From the NCBI GenBank assembly GCA_020029455.1, contig JAIBJH010000094.1:1-9500 (forward strand): 9,500 nucleotides of DNA. The letters are read 5' to 3'. The DNA is from Hyphomicrobiales bacterium (lineage in GTDB: Bacteria > Pseudomonadota > Alphaproteobacteria > Rhizobiales > Aestuariivirgaceae). The position numbers and the translations under genes are program-made. Positions 1 to 4,937 of the stretch are shown here, one piece after another (position 1 is the stretch's first letter; the number at the start of each line of letters is the position of its first letter). Below the pieces are notes generated by a model that saw only the letters and a list, made by a program, of their open reading frames with translations, made no database searches and was not told where the DNA came from.

Positions 1-81
1 CCGAGCTTCTATGTGGCTTATGTGCGCGATCCCGACGGCAACAAGCTGGCTTGTGCATTCATTCACCACAAGCCTGATTGA
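1..81 (+). CDS. VOC (glyoxalase/bleomycin-resistance fold) family protein, C-terminal fragment
   Basis: The first 26 codons of the window read in frame 1 to a TGA at 79-81. The translation contains YVRDPDGNKLACAFIHHKPD. The pattern 'Y-x-RDPDGN-K-L' is the typical last beta-strand and metal-proximal end of vicinal oxygen chelate (VOC) proteins, the glyoxalase I / dioxygenase / bleomycin-resistance fold. Only the end of the gene is present, so its substrate cannot be named. Family assignment from so short a tail is fairly good because this ending is characteristic, but the exact subfamily is unknown. Confidence 0.72.
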   Translation, partial: PSFYVAYVRDPDGNKLACAFIHHKPD

Positions 82-130
82 GGACTTAGAGCCTGATCAC
101 TATCTATTGAGGCGAGTATCGAACTTCTAT

Positions 131-250
131 CCCTCCCCCGCGCAGCGCGGGGAGGGTGGCGCACATCTTGTGCGCCGGGTGGGGGCTACAACATGCGGTG
201 ACCCCCTCCGTCATTGCTACGCAATGACACCTCCCCCGTAAAGGGGGAGG
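131..250. repeat. Composite intergenic palindromic repeat (four consecutive hairpins)
   Basis: Four perfect or near-perfect stems lie in a row. CCCTCCCC (131-138) pairs with GGGGAGGG (149-156), with a further GCGC/GCGC pair inside. GGCGCACA (158-165) pairs with TGTGCGCC (169-176) around a TCT loop. GTCATTGC (210-217) pairs with GCAATGAC (221-228) around TAC. CCTCCCCC (230-237) pairs with GGGGGAGG (243-250). Such modular CCCTCCCC/GGTGGGGG elements are common between genes in alphaproteobacteria. The short frame running through it is not a gene. A related, inverted element lies near 4260-4310. Confidence 0.8.
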
Positions 251-278
251 AGACTCGCTCAAAGCTGATCACGCTCTA

Positions 279-325
279 GAGCAAATTCCGGCCAAGTTGC
301 AGACTTGGCCGATAAGAATTTGCTC
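279..325. repeat. Long two-part palindrome in the intergenic region
   Basis: GAGCAAATTC (279-288) is the exact reverse complement of GAATTTGCTC (316-325). Directly inside it, CGGCCAAGT (289-297) pairs with ACTTGGCCG (303-311) around a 5-base loop, with a 4-base bulge (312-315) on the 3' side only. The 47-base unit could form a cruciform or a stable RNA hairpin. It resembles the scattered imperfect palindromes with GAGCA...TGCTC ends found between genes in many Hyphomicrobiales genomes; that comparison is from memory. It is followed by CAACATATTAC rather than a T-run, so it is not a classical terminator. Confidence 0.7.
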
Positions 326-374
326 CAACATATTACTTTGGCGCGAGTTCGCTTCGCGGACCTTCGGTTCTTTT

Positions 375-419
375 CGACCGCGTGGCGTCACCCCGGTGAA
401 TGCCGGGGCCACGCGGTCG
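375..419. repeat. REP-like palindrome with CACCCCGG...CCGGGG core
   Basis: CGACCGCGTGGC (375-386) pairs perfectly with GCCACGCGGTCG (408-419). A second stem inside it pairs CCCGG (392-396) with CCGGG (403-407) around TGAATG. The inner part, GTCACCCCGGTGAATGCCGG (387-406), matches the core of the two repeats at 8096-8123 and 8191-8218, so all three look like one repeat family. Here the core has gained a longer outer stem. No coding function is apparent. Confidence 0.68.
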
Positions 420-421
420 GA

Positions 422-558
422 AAGCGCGCTAAGTCCTTACCTTCAGTGCCTGCCGCAAACTATTGAAGCAATGAGCGAAAGAAGATCGCCGGAATGTGAT
501 CAGGCGTGTGTGGAGCGCCGCGCAAACTCTTGCGAAAACAACTGGGATTAGCGCGCTT
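422..558 (+). other. Possible structured RNA or leader, ends paired
   Basis: AAGCGCGCTAA (422-432) is an exact reverse complement of TTAGCGCGCTT (548-558). The pairing continues inward with one mismatch and one G-T wobble to about 436/544, giving a closing stem of about 15 bases around 107 bases. Smaller hairpins lie inside, for example CGCAA (521-525) with TTGCG (530-534) and CTTCA (441-445) with TGAAG (464-468). The topology would suit a small RNA or a 5' leader, but a pair of diverged repeats would look the same. No known RNA family is recognised, and the strand is assumed from the downstream gene. Confidence 0.3.
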
Positions 559-598
559 CCCGCCCGGGTGGAATCATCCGGGCGAAAAGGAAGCGCGC
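551..598 (+). promoter_or_regulatory. Strong hairpin directly upstream of the YHS gene
   Basis: GCGCGCTTCC (551-560) pairs with GGAAGCGCGC (589-598), and CGCCCGG (561-567) pairs with CCGGGCG (578-584), leaving a 10-base loop and a short AAAA bulge (585-588). The hairpin ends 14 bases before the probable Shine-Dalgarno of the YHS gene (GGAG, 613-616). Its left arm (551-558) is also part of the competing stem 422-432/548-558, so the two pairings exclude each other. It could be a leader element, a processing or stability hairpin, or simply another repeat. No T-run follows, so intrinsic termination is not indicated. Confidence 0.4.
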
Positions 599-623
599 CA
601 AGCAAATAAACTGGAGCAATGCC

Positions 624-1064
624 ATGGTTAGACGCCTGCTACTTGTCATTTCACTTTTCATTACCTTCACGGCCAGAGCCTGGGCCGAGCCTGAAATCTT
701 CACGGGTCTCATCGCCGGCGTCGGAGCTGGCGGCTATGACGTGGTGAGCTATTTCGGCGGGACGCCCATGGAGGGCAAGGAGGAATTCACCGCGCAGTGG
801 AAGGATGCGCGCTGGCGTTTTGCGTCTGCGGAAAACCTCAAGCTATTTGAAGCGGCACCGGAGAAATATGCCCCGCAATATGGCGGCTACTGCGCCTTTG
901 CCGTCGCCCAAGGAGCAACCGCCGAAGGCCAGCCGGAAATCTGGACCGTGGCCGATGGCAAGCTGTACCTGAATTTTTCGCAAGGCGTGCAGGAGGAATG
1001 GCGGTCTGATATTCCGGGCTATGTTGCCGCCGCCAACGCCAATTGGCCGAAGGTGCTGGAATAG
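624..1064 (+). CDS. Exported YHS-domain protein
   Basis: A 146-residue protein with a clear Sec signal peptide: a charged MVRR start, a hydrophobic stretch at residues 5-16, and a likely signal peptidase site after A21 (AWA-EP). The mature part is a small YHS-domain protein, shown by GGYDVVSYF (36-44), an RFASAENLKLFEAAPEKYAPQYGGYCAFAV block (65-94) and a TVADGKLYLNF...IPGY segment (108-133). YHS domains are often associated with metal-binding proteins, and C90 is the only cysteine of the mature chain. Periplasmic location is inferred; the function of stand-alone members is not established. The ATG at 624 has GGAG at 613-616, a good spacing. The gene lies behind a structured 5' region and converges with the next gene across only 11 bases. 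Confidence 0.88.
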   Translation: MVRRLLLVISLFITFTARAWAEPEIFTGLIAGVGAGGYDVVSYFGGTPMEGKEEFTAQWKDARWRFASAENLKLFEAAPEKYAPQYGGYCAFAVAQGATAEGQPEIWTVADGKLYLNFSQGVQEEWRSDIPGYVAAANANWPKVLE

Positions 1065-1075
1065 GCGCGGCTCCA

Positions 1076-1864
1076 CTATGGCAGCCGGCGATCAGTTGAC
1101 TGCCGGAAAGAAAGTCCGCCTGCAGCCTCCATCTCCGCTTCCAGACGGGGAATGACGGCATAGTCGGCCTCGGCCAGGAGTGAGAAGCCGTCCAACAGCA
1201 ATGCTTCACGGATTTCACGCAAGGCTCCGTCAGCAAACACATCGGTCAGCGTCTGATGGAGCTTGTCGATATCACCGGCAATGGTGACGAAGGGTAATCC
1301 CGGCACTTGTGGCGATCGGCCAACCTCCACCAGGCCAATGAGGGCTTGCGGGCGGTAGCGCCGCACATAGGCAACCGTCACGCAGTCAATCGCCGCGACG
1401 TCTGCCTTGCCCTTCTGAAGGGCTGACAGCGAAGCGAGATGTCCGCCCGTCTCGATAGCGTGGGAGAAGAACTGTCCCTCATTCGCAAAAGGAGCAAACA
1501 TGAGCTTCAGGGCCAGCATGCCCGACATGGAATCGCGGCTGTTGAAGGCGGCGATCTTGCCGCGGAATTCCGGCAGGGGCCGCTGCTCCCGCGCGAGGAG
1601 GATCGAGCAATAGAGAGGCCCATCGCAACCAGGCGCTGCATAGTGGGGCGTGGCGACGAGCTTCAGCTTGCCGGCAAATTCATGGGTGAAGGGATAGCCG
1701 CAGGTCTGGCTGAAGAGGAGGTCCTGCCGCCGCCAGCCTTCCATCCAATCTTCTGGCTGGCTCAAGGGCACCGAAACGCCCAGCCGCCGGGCGATGGCCT
1801 GCCAGAAGGCCTCGGTGGCGGGCCGCGCCTCCGGAAAGTCATACATCGGCAATGTCGCCAGCAT
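1076..1864 (-). CDS. PhnD-like periplasmic-binding-fold protein without a signal peptide
   Basis: A 262-residue protein related to the substrate-binding components of phosphate/phosphite/phosphonate ABC transporters (PhnD/COG3221 type). Supporting blocks are MLATLPMYDFPE at the N-terminus, DLLFSQTCGYP (48-58), NSRDSMSG (108-115), ETGGHLASLSALQKGKADVAAIDCVT (138-163) and PQVPGLPFVT (185-194), the usual layout of this subfamily. The protein starts directly at the first beta-strand with no signal peptide or lipobox, so it looks cytoplasmic, and no permease or ATPase gene is adjacent. True phosphonate transport is therefore doubtful; it may bind a small ligand in another role. The ATG at 1864 has a GGGG about 7 bases upstream. 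It is divergent from the desaturase gene and convergent with the YHS gene, so it appears monocistronic. Confidence 0.82.
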   Translation of the reverse strand: MLATLPMYDFPEARPATEAFWQAIARRLGVSVPLSQPEDWMEGWRRQDLLFSQTCGYPFTHEFAGKLKLVATPHYAAPGCDGPLYCSILLAREQRPLPEFRGKIAAFNSRDSMSGMLALKLMFAPFANEGQFFSHAIETGGHLASLSALQKGKADVAAIDCVTVAYVRRYRPQALIGLVEVGRSPQVPGLPFVTIAGDIDKLHQTLTDVFADGALREIREALLLDGFSLLAEADYAVIPRLEAEMEAAGGLSFRQSTDRRLP

Positions 1865-1892
1865 TCTTAACCCCGCGTCAAAAAACTCAACC

Positions 1893-1906
1893 GTTCCCAG
1901 TGGAAC
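1893..1906. promoter_or_regulatory. Short dyad in the divergent promoter region (possible operator)
   Basis: GTTCC (1893-1897) and GGAAC (1902-1906) form an inverted repeat with a 4-base spacer. It sits in the only intergenic space (1865-1929) shared by the divergent PhnD-like and desaturase genes, 24-29 bases from either start. Such a position suits a regulator acting on one or both genes, but the arms are short and chance occurrence is possible. A TAAATT box near 1925-1930 is too close to the start to be a convincing -10. Confidence 0.25.
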
Positions 1907-1929
1907 AAATCACGGTGAAATTGTAAATT

Positions 1930-2862
1930 ATGATCATGTCAACAGTAGGTGAAATTTCCTTCCGTAGGCGGCCCATTGAATGGCCCACCGTAGCCGTCAT
2001 TGCGCTTGTCTATCTCGTCCTCGGTCTTTTGACCTGGAACCATGCCAGCCTGCCATGGTGGGTGATCCTGCCCGTGGGCGCTTATTTCGCGGCTCTCCAT
2101 TCCTCGCTGCAGCATGAGGTGCTCCACGGCCACCCGACGCGGAGCCGCATGCTCAATGAGGCATTGATCTTTTTGGCGCCTGCCATGTGGCTGCCTTACC
2201 AGCGCTACAAGGAAACCCACCTGCAGCACCACAATGACCTTCACCTCACCGACCCGGTGAAGGATCCCGAAAGCTATTACGTGCTGCCTGACAGCTGGGC
2301 GGAAATGCCGGGCTTGAAGCGTACGCTCTATGCGTGGAACCACACGCTGGTGGGCCGCATGGTGATGGGGCCTGCCATCAGCATCCTGCAGTTCTGGCCA
2401 ACTGACATCCGCGATGCCCTGTTCGGCGACAGGCAAAAGGCGAAAGCCTGGGGTCTCTTTGCCTTGTCGAGTGCCATCATCATCTGGTGGGTTGTCGGCG
2501 TGTGCGGCATGCCTTTCTGGCAATACTATCTGCTGATAGCTTATCCCGGCGTATCTCTTGCGCTGGTGCGCTCTTTTTGTGAGCACCAGGCGGCAGAAGA
2601 CGTGAACCACCGCACCATCATCGTTGAAGCCTCGCCATTCTGGGCACTGCTCTTCCTCAACAACAATCTTCATGTGGCGCACCACACGAGGCCGGCGCTC
2701 GCCTGGTACAAGCTGCCCGCCTATTACCGCGCCGAGAGGGCGGAACTTTTGGCCAGGAACAACGGTTACACAATGAAGGGCTATGGCGAGATTTTCCGCC
2801 GCTTTGCCTTCAGGGCCAAGGAGCCCATTCCCTATCCGGACATGAACTGGCTGAAGAAGTGA
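1930..2862 (+). CDS. Fatty acid desaturase family membrane protein
   Basis: A 310-residue integral membrane di-iron protein of the fatty acid desaturase superfamily. The histidine clusters that bind the two irons are visible: HEVLHGH (62-68), HLQHH (97-101) and HVAHH (248-252), plus an EH at 218-219. Hydrophobic spans lie near 19-37, 40-57, 174-192 and 196-214. The family inserts double bonds or hydroxyls into acyl chains or other lipids using O2 and an electron donor; the substrate here is not evident, and carotenoid or other lipid oxidation is also possible. ATG 1930 is preferred over ATG 1936 because of a weak GGTGA at 1914-1918. The stop (TGA 2860-2862) overlaps the selO GTG start, implying translational coupling. 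No electron-transfer partner is nearby. Confidence 0.88.
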   Translation: MIMSTVGEISFRRRPIEWPTVAVIALVYLVLGLLTWNHASLPWWVILPVGAYFAALHSSLQHEVLHGHPTRSRMLNEALIFLAPAMWLPYQRYKETHLQHHNDLHLTDPVKDPESYYVLPDSWAEMPGLKRTLYAWNHTLVGRMVMGPAISILQFWPTDIRDALFGDRQKAKAWGLFALSSAIIIWWVVGVCGMPFWQYYLLIAYPGVSLALVRSFCEHQAAEDVNHRTIIVEASPFWALLFLNNNLHVAHHTRPALAWYKLPAYYRAERAELLARNNGYTMKGYGEIFRRFAFRAKEPIPYPDMNWLKK

Positions 2863-4253
2863 ACCTTGCCACCAACCTGCCCGAGACTTTCTATCGCGCC
2901 GTAGCGCCGGTTCCTGTCGAGGCGCCCAAGCTGGTTGCGCGCAATGATGCCTTGGCGGCGGCGCTGGGCTTGGCCGAAGATTGGTTTGAACGGCCCGAGA
3001 CACTCGCTGCATTATCGGGCAATGGACCTTTTCCGGGACAGGAGCCCGTGGCGCTGGCTTATTCCGGTCATCAGTTCGGCAATTGGGTGCCGGTGTTGGG
3101 AGATGGCCGCGCCCATCTTATCGCGACGCTTGAGACGCCGAAGGGCCTATTCGAGATTCAGTTGAAGGGTTCCGGCGCAACGCCCTTCTCCCGCAATGGC
3201 GATGGCAGAGCAGCGCTTGGGCCGATGCTGCGCGAATATATCGTCAGCGAAGCCATGGCGGGCTTCGGCATCCCGACCACGCGCGCTCTTGCTGTCGTCA
3301 CCACGGGAGAGGAAGTCTATCGCCGGAGGAAGGAGCCCGGCGCCATTCTGGCGCGTGTGGCGAGAAGCCATGTGCGCGTCGGCACCTTCCAGTTTGCGGC
3401 CTCGCGCCGGGATGTGGAGGGATTGCGCGCCCTCGCCGATCATGAATTGAAGCGCAGCTATTCGGGCTATCCCGCCGATGACTCACGCTTTCTGTGGTTG
3501 CTCGAAAATGCCATCGCGCGGCAGGCCAAGCTCATCGCCCAATGGATGTGTGTGGGCTTCATCCACGGCGTGATGAATACCGACAACATGGCAATCTCGG
3601 GCGAGACTATAGACTATGGCCCCTGCGCTTTCATGGACACGTTTCATCCGAAGAAGGTGTTTTCCTCAATCGATGAATGGGGCCGCTATGCCTGGGACCA
3701 GCAGCCGGGCATCGCCCTGTGGAACCTGACGCGCTTTGCCGAATGCCTGCTGCCATTGCTGGATGCCGATCAGGAAAAAGCCGTCGTGCAGGCAAGAGTA
3801 GCGCTGGAGAAATTCCTTCCGCAATTCGAGCAGCATTTCGAATTGGGAATGATGGCAAAGTTGGGCATTGCTGAACGCCGCGCCGATGATGGCGATTTTA
3901 TCGCCGCCACACTGAAGATGCTGATGGAGATGGAGCTGGATTTCACCCTCTTCTTCCGCAACCTGACGCGCGGAGAAGAACCCGGCGATGCAAGCTGGCA
4001 GGCAGCGTGGAAGGCAAGACTGGAAGGAAAGGCGCCCGGCACGGACCTGATGGCGCGTATGAATCCGGTCTACATTCCCCGCAATCATCAGGTGGAATCC
4101 GCATTGAAAGAGGCAGAGGAAGGCAACTACACGCGCTTCAATACACTGTGCGATTTGCTGCGCACGCCTTTCGGGGAAAAGCTGAATATGGCGGGCTTTG
4201 AAGCAGCACCCCTCGCCGCCGAAGAAGTCCACGCTACGTTTTGTGGGACGTAG
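2859..4253 (+). CDS. selO: Protein adenylyltransferase SelO (YdiU family)
   Basis: A 464-residue SelO/YdiU protein, slightly shorter than the 480-500 residues usual in bacteria but apparently complete. SelO has a protein-kinase fold that binds ATP in a flipped orientation and transfers AMP to Ser, Thr or Tyr of target proteins; studied members act in redox homeostasis. Visible blocks are YSGHQFGNWVPVLGDGRA (68-85), QLKGSGATPFSRNGDGRA with the ATP-contacting Lys103, the catalytic-loop-like HGVMNTDNM (236-244), the metal-binding DYGP (252-255, equivalent to kinase DFG), FSSID (268-272) and NPVYIPRNH (402-410). It ends in FCGT, with Cys462 near the place where animal SelO carries selenocysteine. 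The start is GTG at 2859, sharing GTGA with the stop of the desaturase gene; the Shine-Dalgarno is weak, so translation probably depends on the upstream gene. Confidence 0.95.
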   Translation: MNLATNLPETFYRAVAPVPVEAPKLVARNDALAAALGLAEDWFERPETLAALSGNGPFPGQEPVALAYSGHQFGNWVPVLGDGRAHLIATLETPKGLFEIQLKGSGATPFSRNGDGRAALGPMLREYIVSEAMAGFGIPTTRALAVVTTGEEVYRRRKEPGAILARVARSHVRVGTFQFAASRRDVEGLRALADHELKRSYSGYPADDSRFLWLLENAIARQAKLIAQWMCVGFIHGVMNTDNMAISGETIDYGPCAFMDTFHPKKVFSSIDEWGRYAWDQQPGIALWNLTRFAECLLPLLDADQEKAVVQARVALEKFLPQFEQHFELGMMAKLGIAERRADDGDFIAATLKMLMEMELDFTLFFRNLTRGEEPGDASWQAAWKARLEGKAPGTDLMARMNPVYIPRNHQVESALKEAEEGNYTRFNTLCDLLRTPFGEKLNMAGFEAAPLAAEEVHATFCGT

Positions 4254-4259
4254 TTTGCC

Positions 4260-4310
4260 GCCCCACCCGCCCTCCGGGCCTGCGCAACTCCCCTCCCCAA
4301 GGGGAGGGGT
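4260..4310. repeat. GC-rich palindromic repeat after selO, possible terminator
   Basis: CCCCTCCCC (4290-4298) pairs perfectly with GGGGAGGGG (4301-4309) around AA. Read on the minus strand, the unit runs CCCCTCCCC, GGGGAGGGG, a TTGCGCA-like link and GGCGGGTGGGG, the same module order as the element beginning at 131; the two therefore look like inverted members of one family. On the plus strand the stem is followed by TGCATTTTAGC, a poor T-run, so it may give weak intrinsic termination of the desaturase-selO transcript. It sits between convergent genes. Confidence 0.65.
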
Positions 4311-4320
4311 GCATTTTAGC

Positions 4321-4375
4321 TTCTCCACTCCCTTGAGGGTGAATGAGTAGTTTCTCCCCTCCCTTGAGGGAGGGG
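4321..4375. repeat. Tandem near-duplicate 19-base repeat with hairpin
   Basis: TTCTCCACTCCCTTGAGGG (4321-4339) and the segment at 4352-4370 agree at 18 of 19 bases, with a 31-base period, which indicates a local tandem duplication. The second copy is part of a perfect hairpin, CCCCTCCC (4356-4363) with GGGAGGGG (4368-4375) around TTGA. The first copy can only form a short stem. Lying between convergent selO and soxG, the hairpin may act as a transcript end or stability element in either direction. There is no T-run on the minus strand. Confidence 0.65.
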
Positions 4376-4409
4376 TCAGGGGTGGGTGCAGGCCGCCAAT
4401 GCGGCATTC

Positions 4410-4937
4410 TCAATTGACTTGATAACCAAACTCCAGCGCCTGCTCCGTCAGCCACTCCCAGAAACTTTCCGAGAAGCCCCGGAAAACGGAAAGCTCGAAG
4501 TCGTCTTTTCCGGTGCACGTCAGATGCGCGCCAACATGAGCCATTTGCGTGACGGCGGACTTCCCGATGGGAAATTCATCCGCATGCAGATCAACTGGCG
4601 TGCCCTTGGCGAGTAGCGCTCGCGATTTCGGGCCAGAAATACGAAACATCACCCGGCCATGGCTCTGGTCGATGATGGAAGCTGCATCGCCCAGTTTCTT
4701 CTTCAGTGCCGCCGCCTCTGCACCCTTCACATAATACTGGTCCGGTCCCGCCCACATGACAGTCGCACCGCGCATTGCAGTGAGACTTTCCTTCGCGGCT
4801 TTAGCCTTGCCCTTGCGCGCAATGACCATCACCAGAGATAGCGGATGCACAACAGACAGCGTGACACCCGGCGCACCCTTGTCCGCGCCATAGCGGCCGG
4901 CCCGCACCACATCTTTCAGCGGAGACTCTCTAAGCAT
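4410..4937 (-). CDS. soxG: Heterotetrameric sarcosine oxidase gamma subunit SoxG
   Basis: A 175-residue protein matching the small gamma subunit of heterotetrameric sarcosine oxidase, which resembles part of the folate-binding GcvT-type fold and packs against the alpha subunit. Recognisable parts are MLRESPLKDVVRAGRYGADK at the N-terminus, the AGPDQYYV segment (63-70), GRVMFRISGPKSRALLAKGTPVDLH (94-118) and FELSVFRGFSESFWEWL (147-163). A longer in-frame reading upstream to 5132 exists, but the ATG at 4937 is preferred. It has a strong GGAGG at 4942-4946, the family homology starts here, and it overlaps the soxA stop by 8 bases (ATGCTTAG read in two frames). It is the last gene of the operon; the hairpin-rich gap follows. 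Confidence 0.93.
   Translation of the reverse strand: MLRESPLKDVVRAGRYGADKGAPGVTLSVVHPLSLVMVIARKGKAKAAKESLTAMRGATVMWAGPDQYYVKGAEAAALKKKLGDAASIIDQSHGRVMFRISGPKSRALLAKGTPVDLHADEFPIGKSAVTQMAHVGAHLTCTGKDDFELSVFRGFSESFWEWLTEQALEFGYQVN

Noticed and set aside
11..241. 76-codon open frame at the left edge
   Set aside because: It is out of frame with the VOC protein tail and otherwise runs through the composite repeat. It has no protein-like features.
131..250. CRISPR array
   Set aside because: The repeated elements are inverted stems of differing sequence without regular direct repeats and spacers.
422..558. 6S RNA or another known small RNA
   Set aside because: The paired-end rod shape is suggestive, but I do not recognise conserved 6S, SRP or RNase P sequence motifs in it, so no family is assigned.
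1902..1930. Possible EcfG (general stress response) promoter starting with GGAAC
   Set aside because: No CGTT-like -10 appears at 16-18 bases downstream on the plus strand, and the mirror GGAAC on the minus strand has a GTT only at about 20 bases or more.
1939..3012. Long minus-strand open frame of 357 codons opposite the desaturase and selO genes
   Set aside because: It lies antisense to two clearly conserved genes, shows no family motif, and its composition (Arg, His, Pro, Gln rich) is typical of shadow frames in GC-rich DNA.
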